Shown: piece by piece, positions 8,510-17,761 of the stretch
How the letters are laid out: each line of letters begins with the position of its first letter
Position numbering within the stretch: position 1 is the stretch's first letter
Translations under genes and position numbers: made by a program
Assembly: GCF_001408515.1 (NCBI RefSeq)
Contig: NZ_CYPR01000199.1
Coordinates: 1 to 53,140 of the forward strand
Source: Jannaschia seosinensis
Lineage (GTDB): Bacteria > Pseudomonadota > Alphaproteobacteria > Rhodobacterales > Rhodobacteraceae
Length of the DNA stretch: 53,140 nucleotides
Direction of reading: 5' to 3'
Notes under the pieces: model-generated
The model's input: only the letters and a program-made list of their open reading frames with translations
The model's database searches: none
Told to the model about the DNA's origin: nothing

Positions 8510-9265
8510 TCAGGCGCCTTGTGTGTCTGTCGCTTGCGAGCGGCTTGGGATGCCGGACTCCCTGCGTCGGTCTTCTTCGGCGGTTATGGCCGCATCGATC
8601 GGCGCACGGTCCATGCTGCCGGCGAAATTGTCCGATGTTGCAAAGACTTGCGCGACGTGCACGTAACGCTCCCGCGAGACGTCGAGAAGGCGGTCGAGTT
8701 CGGAGAGAGGATCGGCGTGGTCGTCGGCGCGCAAGTCGAGGATGGCATAGGTTTCGCCGCGGTGGATCTTCAATCCCGCCGCCTGACGCCCGCGCCTGTC
8801 GCCGCCCGCCGCTTCCCCGGCGCGCATGGCATGAAGAAGCCGTTCCGGCAGCGGCAGGTTCGGGGCCTCGGCATAGGCATCGAAGGTGGCGCGGACCACC
8901 GCCTCGCCCGTCAGCATGTTGCCCGCGACCGAATGGGTCTCACCAGTCAGGTGTCCGCACCAATCGACGCAGTCGGCTCCGGTATGGGCCGAGAATTTTC
9001 CCGCCGCGTCGAGCATGTGGCACTGGCGGATATGTTGTCCCCCGTCGCGGTCGACGAAATCGGCGAGAACGGCTTCTGCCGGCTCTCCACGCTCAAGACG
9101 GGACAGGCCTTCGGTCCCCCACATCGGGTTCACAAACGACTGCGTCGCGACGGCGGAGCGGGTGCCGATGTGCGGAACGATGGCGCCGCAGGCGAAGAAC
9201 CGGGAGGCCACGGCAATGCCGATCTCACCGGTTTCCGGCAGGCGTGCGATGATCGAGTATGTCAT
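8510..9265 (-). CDS. DUF1028 domain-containing protein
   Basis: I chose the ATG at 9265, three bases past the gamma-glutamyltransferase stop, because the family signature begins there: MTYSIIARLPETGEIGIAVA, then ASRFFACGAIVPHIG and ATQSFVNPMWGTEGL. This gives 251 residues. The frame stays open further upstream, but that part lies inside ggt and does not look like protein. DUF1028 proteins have an Ntn-hydrolase-like fold; if that holds here, Thr2 after Met removal would be the candidate nucleophile. The C-terminal part (HRGETYAILDLRADDHADPL) is also typical. The function is unknown; co-transcription with ggt suggests peptide or amide hydrolysis. Confidence 0.88.
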   Translation of the reverse strand: MTYSIIARLPETGEIGIAVASRFFACGAIVPHIGTRSAVATQSFVNPMWGTEGLSRLERGEPAEAVLADFVDRDGGQHIRQCHMLDAAGKFSAHTGADCVDWCGHLTGETHSVAGNMLTGEAVVRATFDAYAEAPNLPLPERLLHAMRAGEAAGGDRRGRQAAGLKIHRGETYAILDLRADDHADPLSELDRLLDVSRERYVHVAQVFATSDNFAGSMDRAPIDAAITAEEDRRRESGIPSRSQATDTQGA

Positions 9266-9267
9266 TT

Positions 9268-11058
9268 TCAGCGACCCACCGCATACGCCTGCATCAACCG
9301 GGGCGTCGCGGCGGCTGTGAGGGTCCCGTCTGCACGCCGAAGTGCCGCCGTAAGCCGTCCGACCGTCCATGGTGCCGCCACGGTGACGTGATGCCCGCGT
9401 GCGCGAAGGGAGGCGATGCAGTCTTCGCCGACATTGGGCTCGATCATCATCTCGGCCGGTTTCACGGCGCGCGGAAAGAAGGATCCCTGGAAGTGCATCG
9501 TGTGGAACAGGGGGGCGTCCATCCCCTCCTGCAGGCCCAAGCCGTGATGAACGAAGCGCAGGAACCAGACAAGCTGCCACTGGTCCTGCTGATCGCCGCC
9601 GGGGGTCCCGAAGACAAGGCGGTTGCCGTTTTCGTGTTCGGCCAAGGTCGGCGTCAAGGTGGTGCGTGGACGGCGACCGGGCGCGAGGGAGGTCGGCAGG
9701 CCCTCTTCGAGCCAGAACATCTGCGCGCGCGAATTGAGCGGGAAGCCGAGGCCCGGTACCACCGGGTTCGACTGCAGCCAGCCGCCCGACGGGGTGGCGG
9801 CCACGCAATTGCCCCACCGGTCGATGACATCGAGGTGTACGGTGTCGCCCTTCTTGTCTGTCAGGTGCGCCATGGTCGGTTCCTGGGCCGAAACGCCGCT
9901 GACGCCGAAGTCACGGGCGGCGCGGGCGATATAGGCATCCGCCTGATGCTCGAGTCCCGGCACGCGGCCCGGACGCTGTTCGGCCGACGCGTCGGACCCG
10001 ATCAACGCGGCACGCTCGGCGTTGTAGGCGTCGGACAGAAGATGCTCCATCGGCACCTCGCTGTGCTTCGGGTCGCCGTAATAGGCTTCGCGGTCGGCAT
10101 AGGAGAGCTTCATTGCCTCGACGACCGTGTGAATGAAATCCGCGCCCATCGGATCCATCGATGCGAGGTCGAAATGTTTCAGGATCGCCAGCGTCTGGAG
10201 GAGCACGGGGCCCTGACCCCAAGGGCCGGTCTTGTGCAGCGTCCAGCCATTATACGCGTAGGCGAGCGGCGCCTCTATCTCGGCCCGCCAATCGGCCATA
10301 TCCGCGGGGGCCAGAACGGCGCGGTTCTTTCGCTCCGAGACGTCGTGAACCTCCGCATCCTTCAGGTATTCGAAGATGGCGTCGGCGACAAAGCCTTCGG
10401 CCCATTCGGTCCGAGCGGCGTCGATCTGTTCCACACGGTCGTCGCCCGCCGCCTCCGCCGTCTCGACGAGACGTTCATAGGTGCGGGCGAGGTCGGGATT
10501 GCGAAACAGCGCGTGGGGCGCCGGCACTTGACCATCGGGTGTCCAGGTTTCGGCCGAGCTGGGCCATTCCGAAGCGAAATACTCGGCCAGCCCGGTAATC
10601 GTATCGGCCACGCGGGGCAGCATCGGATGGCCGTCGCGGGCATAGAAGATCGCAGGCTCCATCACCTCCCGGATCGTCATCGTGCCTTGGTCGCGCAGCA
10701 TCAACATCCAGCCGTCGAAGGCGCCCGGGACCACGGTGGAAAGAAGACCCGAGCCCGGGATCAACTCGATCCCCTGCGCCTTGTAGTGCGCGATCGTGGC
10801 AGCCTTGGGCGCAGGGCCCTGAGCCGCGACGACCCCGTTGCCGGTCTGCACGCTGTGGAAGATGACCGGCAGGTCGCCCGCGGGGCCATTCAGATGCGGC
10901 TCGACCACCTGCAGGACCAGGCCCGTGGCGACGGCGGCATCGAAGGCATTGCCGCCTTTTTCGAGGATCGACATTCCTACGGCCGAAGCGATCCAATGCG
11001 TCGAAGTGACGACGCCGAAGGTGCCGCGGATGTCGGGGCGGGTGGTGAAATCGTTCAT
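9268..11058 (-). CDS. ggt: Gamma-glutamyltransferase family protein (no signal peptide)
   Basis: A 596-residue Ntn hydrolase of the GGT family, which cleaves gamma-glutamyl amides such as glutathione. The family matures by self-cleavage before a threonine. Thr406 in KKGDTVHLDVIDRWGNCVAA aligns with the E. coli nucleophile Thr391. SGLLSTVVPGAFDGWMLMLR (about 103-122) and the late TPGGDQQDQW element are also GGT-like, though the latter differs from the classical SPGGSR motif. The N-terminus starts directly with the enzyme fold (RGTFGVVTSTHWIASAVG), so no signal peptide is seen and it should act in the cytoplasm, unlike typical periplasmic GGTs. It lies between the peptide permeases and the DUF1028 gene. 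Confidence 0.9.
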   Translation of the reverse strand: MNDFTTRPDIRGTFGVVTSTHWIASAVGMSILEKGGNAFDAAVATGLVLQVVEPHLNGPAGDLPVIFHSVQTGNGVVAAQGPAPKAATIAHYKAQGIELIPGSGLLSTVVPGAFDGWMLMLRDQGTMTIREVMEPAIFYARDGHPMLPRVADTITGLAEYFASEWPSSAETWTPDGQVPAPHALFRNPDLARTYERLVETAEAAGDDRVEQIDAARTEWAEGFVADAIFEYLKDAEVHDVSERKNRAVLAPADMADWRAEIEAPLAYAYNGWTLHKTGPWGQGPVLLQTLAILKHFDLASMDPMGADFIHTVVEAMKLSYADREAYYGDPKHSEVPMEHLLSDAYNAERAALIGSDASAEQRPGRVPGLEHQADAYIARAARDFGVSGVSAQEPTMAHLTDKKGDTVHLDVIDRWGNCVAATPSGGWLQSNPVVPGLGFPLNSRAQMFWLEEGLPTSLAPGRRPRTTLTPTLAEHENGNRLVFGTPGGDQQDQWQLVWFLRFVHHGLGLQEGMDAPLFHTMHFQGSFFPRAVKPAEMMIEPNVGEDCIASLRARGHHVTVAAPWTVGRLTAALRRADGTLTAAATPRLMQAYAVGR

Positions 11059-11073
11059 GGGGCCTCTGGTTCG

Positions 11074-11973
11074 TTATTGTTCCCGGGGGTCGAGCGCGTC
11101 ACGCAGCCCGTCACCCAGCAGGTTGAAGCCGAGCACCACGAGAAAGATCGCGATGCCGGGCCAGAGCGCCATCCACGGCGCCTGATTGAGGAAGTTCTTC
11201 GCCGTGTTCAGCATGGAGCCCCACGAGGGCGCGGGAGGCTGCTGGCCGAGGCCCAGAAACGACAGTGACGCCTCGGCGATGATGGCGGTCGCCACGGTCA
11301 GCGTCGCCTGCACCAGAACGGGCGGCAGGATGTTGGGCAGGATGTAGCGCGCGAGGATCTTGTGTGTCGGGAGGCCGATCGCCCGCGCGCTGTCGACGTA
11401 ATCCTCGGTCGCGACGGAGAGCACCTGCCCGCGGGTGAGGCGCACGAAGAGGGGCGTGGCCGAGATGCCGATGGCGATCATCGCGTTGGTGAGCGACGGC
11501 CCGAGAAAAGCCGCGAGCGCGATGGCGAGGATCAGGAACGGCGCGGCCAGAAGCGCCTCGGTGCAACGCGAGATCACCGCGTCGATCCAGCCGCCGAAAT
11601 AGCCGGCGGCGATGCCAAGCGGCACGCCCATCAGGACCGCGATCAGGACCGAAACGACACCCGCGAGAAGCGAGGCCTGCGCGCCCCAGATCATGCGCGA
11701 GAGCACGTCGCGGCCGATTTCGTCGGTGCCAAACGGATGGGTGACCGAAGGAGCCTGACGCACCGCGCCCCAGTCGGTCGCGACGGGATCGGGGATCGGC
11801 AGGACGGGGGCAAGCATCGCGACGGCCACGAAGAACGTGACGAGGATGCCGCCCAGCATGGCCGAGCGGTGGGTGCGGAACTTCCTCCAGACGCGGTTCT
11901 CGGGCTTCCGATCGAGGACGGGATCGTTCGCGCTTTCGGCGTCAACCGTGATCGGGGTAGCGACCTGTGCCAT
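11074..11973 (-). CDS. ABC transporter permease, DppC/OppC type
   Basis: A 299-residue inner-membrane permease with an N-terminal OppC_N helix (residues about 33-55) and a BPD_transp_1 core. The EAA loop is EDYVDSARAIGLPTHKILAR at about 200-220. It forms the transport channel with the DppB-type protein encoded upstream. The ATG at 11973 with GAGGA seven bases ahead is preferred; a GTG three bases upstream is also possible. The start overlaps the dppB-like stop codon. It belongs to the peptide-type importer of this operon. Confidence 0.92.
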   Translation of the reverse strand: MAQVATPITVDAESANDPVLDRKPENRVWRKFRTHRSAMLGGILVTFFVAVAMLAPVLPIPDPVATDWGAVRQAPSVTHPFGTDEIGRDVLSRMIWGAQASLLAGVVSVLIAVLMGVPLGIAAGYFGGWIDAVISRCTEALLAAPFLILAIALAAFLGPSLTNAMIAIGISATPLFVRLTRGQVLSVATEDYVDSARAIGLPTHKILARYILPNILPPVLVQATLTVATAIIAEASLSFLGLGQQPPAPSWGSMLNTAKNFLNQAPWMALWPGIAIFLVVLGFNLLGDGLRDALDPREQ

Positions 11974-12917
11974 CACTGCTTCCTCAGGCGCGGATTGAGA
12001 AGGACGTAGGCGACATCCGCCAGGAGGTTCATGGCGATGAAGCCCACGGCGGTGACGAGGACGATTCCCTGCACGACGGCGTAGTCGCGGTTGAAGACCG
12101 CATCGACCACCAGTTTGCCGAAGCCCGGCACGGTGAAGATCTGCTCGGTCAGGACGGCGCCGGCGATGAGTTCACCAAAGAGCAGCGCCGAGAGCGTCAC
12201 AATGGGCGTCAGCGCGTTGCGGAACGCGTGCTTCAGGATCACCCGCCGCTCCGATAGACCCTTGGCGCGGGCGGTGCGGACGTAATCCGACGTCAGCACG
12301 GTCAGCATCGCGGAGCGTGTATGGCGCATCAGCGTGGCGGCGAGCGCCGTCCCGAGGACGAAGGCCGGCATGATCATCACCTTTATCGACCGCACCGGGT
12401 CCTCGTCGAACGGGACGTATCCGGAGGCAGGCAGGAGCTGCCATTTCACCGAGACCAGCAGGATCAGCATGATGCCGAGCCAGAAGTTCGGGATCGACAG
12501 GCCCGATAGCGCCACGACATTCGCGACGTAATCGGTGACGGTGCCCTTGCGGACCGCCGACAGGATGCCCGCCGGGATACCGATCGCAAGCGCGAAGATC
12601 ATCGCCATCGTGGCAAGCTGGATCGTGACGGGAAGCTTCTCGCCGATCAATTCCAGCACGGGCTGGTTGGTCCGCAGCGATATGCCAAGATCACCGGTCA
12701 GCGCGTTGCCGACCCAGGTCAGGTACTGCACCGGGATCGGGTCGTTCAGCCGGTACTTCTCGCGAAGATATTCGATCGTTGCCGGGTCGCGCTCCTCGCC
12801 CGCCATCGCGAGGACAGGGTCGCCCGGCAACAGCTTCTGCAACGCGAAGACGAAGACCGAGATCAGAATGATCGTCGGGATCGCAATCAGCAGGCGGCGG
12901 AGGATGAAGGACAGCAT
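11973..12917 (-). CDS. ABC transporter permease, DppB/OppB type
   Basis: A 314-residue permease beginning MLSFILRRLLIAIPTIILIS, the classic DppB-type first membrane helix, followed by the periplasmic loop KLLPGDPVLAMAGEERDP. The EAA motif is SDYVRTARAKGLSERRVILK near 220-240. I prefer the ATG at 12917 over a GTG at 12926 because the family starts there. It pairs with the DppC-type permease. The conserved LPGDP motif is typical of di/oligopeptide, nickel and glutathione (GsiC) permeases. Confidence 0.92.
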   Translation of the reverse strand: MLSFILRRLLIAIPTIILISVFVFALQKLLPGDPVLAMAGEERDPATIEYLREKYRLNDPIPVQYLTWVGNALTGDLGISLRTNQPVLELIGEKLPVTIQLATMAMIFALAIGIPAGILSAVRKGTVTDYVANVVALSGLSIPNFWLGIMLILLVSVKWQLLPASGYVPFDEDPVRSIKVMIMPAFVLGTALAATLMRHTRSAMLTVLTSDYVRTARAKGLSERRVILKHAFRNALTPIVTLSALLFGELIAGAVLTEQIFTVPGFGKLVVDAVFNRDYAVVQGIVLVTAVGFIAMNLLADVAYVLLNPRLRKQ

Positions 12918-12976
12918 CGGCGGCACTCTGGCTTCGGGGGCGGCCCCGCGCGCAGTGCACGGGGCCGGTGGAGGGA

Positions 12977-14491
12977 TCAGCCCTCGGTCTTGGTGACGCC
13001 TTCGAGGCGGATCATGCCGTCCGGGTAGGGGACGAAGCCCTCGATGTCGTCGTCGAGTGCCCAGATCCAGGTCTGGTGGTAGAGATACACGATCGGCGCA
13101 TCCTCGTTCAGGATGTCGCGTGCCTGATCGTAGAACTCCTTCCGCTCGGCCTCGTCGGTCGTGGTGCGGGCGTCGTCGAGAAGCCGGTCGACCTCTTCGT
13201 TCGAGTAACCGGAATCGTTGAGTCCGCCTTCGGTGGTGACGAACTGGTGGATGTTGCCATCGGGATCGACACGGCCCGACCAGCCGATCTGGCTGGCGGT
13301 GAAATCGCCTGCGGACTGGTCCTCCAGAAGCGTGGCGAACTCCTTCGATGTAATCTCGATATTGATGCCGGCTTCGGAGGCCATCGACTGGACCACCTGC
13401 ATCAGCTGGAGCGGAACGGTTGTATTCGGAACCTGCACCTCGAGGGTGATGCCGTCGCCGTATCCGGCCTCCTCCAGAAGCGCCCGCGCGGCCTCAACGT
13501 CACGCTCGGGGATCGGGTGGTCCTCGTCGTACCACGGCGAGTTCGGCGGGAAGGGCTGATTGCCGGCCGCGAAAGCGCCTTCGAAGACGACCTGGTTGAT
13601 GATGTCGCGGCCGACGGCGAGGCTGAGCGCGCGCCGCAGGCGAGCATCGTTGCCCCACGGATTGTCGCCGCGTTCCCCGTTGTCGACGTTGAAGGTGATG
13701 CCCTGATAGCCGAGTGAAACGGCGCTTTCGACATTGATGCCGGCATCGTTCCGCGCCTGTTCCAGGTCGGTCGCGGCCAGACGTTCGAGGATGTCGATGT
13801 CGCCGGATTGAAGGTTTGCCAGACGCACGGTCGTGTCCGGGATCGGCAGGAATGTGACGCTGTCGAAGTTGATCTCGTCGGCGTTCCAGTAGCCGTCGAA
13901 CTTCGTCAGGACGATCCGATCCTGAGCCACCCGCTCATCGAAGGCGAAGGGACCCGAGCAGACGGGGTTCAGCCCGAAATCGGCGCCCGCCTCGTCGAAT
14001 GCGTCGGGCGACATCATCATGCCTGCGCGGTCGGCAAGTTGAGCGAGAAGCGTTGCATCCGGACCGGCGAGGTCGATGCGGATCTCGTATTCACCAAGGA
14101 CCTCGGTGCCCGTGACCGAAGTCAGTTCGGACTTGCGCCGGCTTTCTTCGAGCGTCTGGCTGCGCGCGATGTTGCGCGCGACGGCCTCGGCGTCGAACGC
14201 TGTGCCGTCGTGGAAGGTCACGTTCTCGCGCAGGGTGAAGGTGATGGAGCTGTTGTCGTCGGACCATTCCCAGCCGGTGGCGAGTTGCGGGATGATCTCG
14301 AGGTCGGGCGTGATGTCCACGAGCTTGTCGCAAAGCGATGCGTAGACGATCCGTCCGACGAAGGTGCGCGACTGGTCAGGATCGAGCACATCGGCATCCG
14401 ATTGCAGCGCGATCCTGAGATCCTGCGCCTGTGCGCCGAGGGCCGTCGCCCCCAGAAGCGCGGCGGCGAGTGTCATGCGTGTAAGGGTCAT
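12977..14491 (-). CDS. ABC transporter substrate-binding protein, family 5 (peptide type)
   Basis: A 504-residue periplasmic binding protein. The ATG at 14491 is chosen because it gives a proper signal peptide (MTLTRMTLAAALLGATALGA, cleavage after AQA) and has AAGGAG upstream; the frame is open further but that is not coding-like. The mature start DLRIALQSDADVLDPDQSRT is typical of SBP_bac_5, as is WEWSDDNSSITFTLRENVTF, then HDGTAFDAEAVARNI. This class binds di/oligopeptides, glutathione, opines or nickel. The acidic composition is usual for marine alphaproteobacteria. The ligand cannot be assigned from sequence. Confidence 0.92.
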   Translation of the reverse strand: MTLTRMTLAAALLGATALGAQAQDLRIALQSDADVLDPDQSRTFVGRIVYASLCDKLVDITPDLEIIPQLATGWEWSDDNSSITFTLRENVTFHDGTAFDAEAVARNIARSQTLEESRRKSELTSVTGTEVLGEYEIRIDLAGPDATLLAQLADRAGMMMSPDAFDEAGADFGLNPVCSGPFAFDERVAQDRIVLTKFDGYWNADEINFDSVTFLPIPDTTVRLANLQSGDIDILERLAATDLEQARNDAGINVESAVSLGYQGITFNVDNGERGDNPWGNDARLRRALSLAVGRDIINQVVFEGAFAAGNQPFPPNSPWYDEDHPIPERDVEAARALLEEAGYGDGITLEVQVPNTTVPLQLMQVVQSMASEAGINIEITSKEFATLLEDQSAGDFTASQIGWSGRVDPDGNIHQFVTTEGGLNDSGYSNEEVDRLLDDARTTTDEAERKEFYDQARDILNEDAPIVYLYHQTWIWALDDDIEGFVPYPDGMIRLEGVTKTEG

Positions 14492-14547
14492 TTCTGGTCT
14501 TCTCCTTGCTGAGGGTCTGCCGCCTCTTGCGGGCGGTTCTTCGTGTG

Positions 14548-15647
14548 TCAGGTCGTTTCCCGGGGACGGGTCCCGGTGCCGGCGATCGCCTCGGCATAGA
14601 GCGCGAAACGCGCGCGGGCGGCATCGGTGCGGTTGCTGTCTTGCGGGGCGGATGGCGGCGGGGCTTCGGCTGCGATCTCCTCGAAGAAGTGGCAGGCGGC
14701 GCGGTGGCCCGGAGCGGTGCCGGTATCGCGCAGGGGCGGGGCGGCCGTTTTGCAATCAGTGCGCGCGAAGGGGCATCGGGTGTGGAAACGGCAGCCGGAT
14801 GGCGGGTCGATCGGGCTGGGCATTTCTCCGGTCAGGGGGATCCGTTGCCGGGTGTGGCCATGCTCGGCTACGGGAATCGCCGAGAGAAGCGCCATTGTGT
14901 AGGGGTGGCGCGGATTGGTGAAGATCTCGTCGGTCGGGCCTTCCTCGATAACCGCACCCAGGTACATCACTGCCACGCGATCGCTCATATGACGGATCAC
15001 GGCGAGGTCGTGAGCGATGACCACCAGCGTCAGGCCGAGACGGTCGCGCAGATCGGCAAGCAGGTTGATGACCTGTGCCTGCACGCTGACATCTAGCGCC
15101 GAAACAGGCTCGTCGCCGATGATGAGCTTTGGTCCGGAGGCGAGCGCACGGGCGATGCCGATGCGCTGGCGCTGTCCGCCGGAGAATTCGTGCGGATAAC
15201 GGTCGGCATGTTCGGCACGCAGCCCGACCTGCGCCAGAAGCTCTGCCACCTTCGACCTGCGGGCCTTCGCCGGAAGCTCGGGGGCATGCGTCTCAAGCGG
15301 CTCACCGACGAGGCGCCCCACACTCATGCGCGGGTTCAGCGAACTGAACGGGTCCTGAAAGATGAACTGCATGTCGCGCCGCAATTCCCGCAGGGTACGA
15401 CCCTCGGCACGGTCGATCTGGCGGCCTTCGAACTCCATCTCCCCGGAGGTCGGCGCGATCAGCCGCATGAGCATTCGGGCCAGCGTGGACTTCCCGCAGC
15501 CGGATTCGCCCACGATCGCCAGCGTCTCTCCCCGCTGAACCGACAGGGAAACGTCGTCGACGGCCCGGAGGATCTTCGGCTTCGCGAACAGAGAGCCGCC
15601 GACCTTGAAGTCCCGGGTCAGGTTCGCGGCCTTCAGGATGATGTCGC

Positions 15648-15651
<4 letters not shown>
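14548..15651 (-). CDS. Oligopeptide-type ABC transporter ATP-binding protein (OppF/DppF)
   Basis: A 367-residue ATPase with Walker [10 protein letters not shown] at about 48-56, signature [20 protein letters not shown] and Walker [13 protein letters not shown]. After the core comes the oligopeptide C-terminal extension with the Cys-containing motif [16 protein letters not shown] further tail of about 40 polar residues rich in Ala, Pro and Arg follows and is unusual in length. It overlaps the partner ATPase stop by four bases and energises the peptide-type importer encoded downstream. Confidence 0.93.
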
Positions 15652-16652
<1,001 letters not shown>

Positions 16653-16670
<18 letters not shown>

Positions 16671-16713
16671 TCGTTGATTGGTTGCAGCCTACAGGTCCGC
16701 TTCTGTCCGTCAA
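16653..16713 (-). promoter_or_regulatory. Candidate promoter and operator of the oppD-ggt operon
   Basis: On the minus strand TTGACG (16713-16708) and TAGGCT (16691-16686) are 16 bases apart, a plausible sigma-70 promoter with a start near 16679. A 7-bp inverted repeat AACCAAT-N17-ATTGGTT (arms 16677-16683 and 16653-16659) spans that start and the oppD start codon. This position suits a repressor site. The match to FadR-type operators is loose, so this is inference. Confidence 0.35.
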
Positions 16714-16974
16714 CCGCGATTCTTGCGGGCCGGCACCACAGGCGCAGCACCCTTTCTCGTCAGCTTCGATCTCGGCGGTGAAACCTTTGACTGTCAGCCT
16801 TCAACCTCGCTGTGAGAACGGCTTCCGGCAGAACAGGCGCGGCGTGATCTCGGCGCCGTGTCGCAAGCGTGGCAAGAGCCGTTATGCGTCTGCTTCGCAT
16901 CGACCGACACGAGCGACCAAAGGATCTGCGATGGTGCCAAATAAATAGCCGGGCCAATCCGCTCATCCCGCCTG

Positions 16975-17018
16975 TTGACATCACGTCACCCAGTCGAAAA
17001 GGTGAGGTGGTCAGACCA
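16975..17018 (+). promoter_or_regulatory. Candidate promoter with perfect FadR-type operator before the regulator gene
   Basis: A perfect -35 hexamer TTGACA lies at 16975-16980; the -10 region about 15-18 bases on is weak. At 17008-17018 is the perfect 11-bp palindrome TGGTCAGACCA, which matches the TGGT-N3-ACCA pattern bound by FadR-subfamily GntR regulators. It is 14 bases before the ATG of the FadR-type gene at 17033, where bound protein would block transcription. Auto-repression is the simplest reading. Confidence 0.6.
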
Positions 17019-17032
17019 ATATTAGGCAAGCC

Positions 17033-17761
17033 ATGGCCAGCGATTCGCAGCAGTCTCAGATTTCCCTTCGTCCGCTGGAGCGGGACGGCTTTGCCACACG
17101 CATTCTCAAATCGCTTACCGCGTATATTCAGGCCGCCGAATTGAAGGCCGGGGACCGGCTGCCGACAGAACGGGCGCTGGCGGCGCAGCTTGGCGTTGGC
17201 CGTTCGACCGTCCGCGAGGCGCTGCAGACGTGGCAGGCGATGGGATTGGTGCAAATCCGCAAGGGCAGCGGCACCTATCTGGCGCAGGACATCCGCGCGA
17301 CCTCGCTTCACGTGCCGGTGACGATCAATCTGGAGCGCGAGGCCGTGCTGAACTCCCTCGAGTTGCGCCGCGCGATCGAGACCGACGCCGCGCGGCTTGC
17401 CGCCCGTCGGGGGCGGGCGGAGGACGTCGAGCGGATACGCGCTGCGTTGGAGGAGATGGAAGCCGCCTATGCGGCCCATGGATTTGCCATACGGCAGGAC
17501 CGGACATTCCATGAGGCGATGTTCACGGCCAGCGGCAACCCGCTTTACCTGCAGATCTTCCAGCAAATTATCACCCGTATCTCCGACGCCTTCAACGGCT
17601 CGCGCGAAAATCCCTTCGTGACCGAACCCTACGCGGATGAGAGCCAGCCGGATCACCGCCGGCTCTACGAAGCCGTGGCAGAGGGGGACGAGGCCGGGGC
17701 CGTCGCCGCCGTGATGCGCATCATCGACTTCGTGGAGGCCGCCCTGCGCCATGACCAGTGA
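17033..17761 (+). CDS. FadR-subfamily GntR transcriptional regulator
   Basis: A 242-residue regulator. Residues about 20-85 are the winged helix (RLPTERALAAQLGVGRSTVR, then EALQTWQAMGLVQIRKGSGT). Residues about 100-230 are the FCD effector domain (LELRRAIETDAARLAARRG; RTFHEAMFTASGNPLYLQIF; a late DHRRLYEAV), whose Asp/His residues typically bind a metal near the ligand. It is the first gene of the plus-strand operon and overlaps the next gene by 11 bases. The TGGTCAGACCA palindrome just upstream is its probable binding site, so it likely controls itself and the downstream lyase, transporter and E1 genes, and perhaps the divergent operon. Confidence 0.92.
   Translation: MASDSQQSQISLRPLERDGFATRILKSLTAYIQAAELKAGDRLPTERALAAQLGVGRSTVREALQTWQAMGLVQIRKGSGTYLAQDIRATSLHVPVTINLEREAVLNSLELRRAIETDAARLAARRGRAEDVERIRAALEEMEAAYAAHGFAIRQDRTFHEAMFTASGNPLYLQIFQQIITRISDAFNGSRENPFVTEPYADESQPDHRRLYEAVAEGDEAGAVAAVMRIIDFVEAALRHDQ

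Noticed and set aside
9259-11268. A 669-codon plus-strand open frame
   Set aside because: Antisense to ggt; rich in Arg, His and Gly in the pattern of a shadow frame, with no family resemblance.
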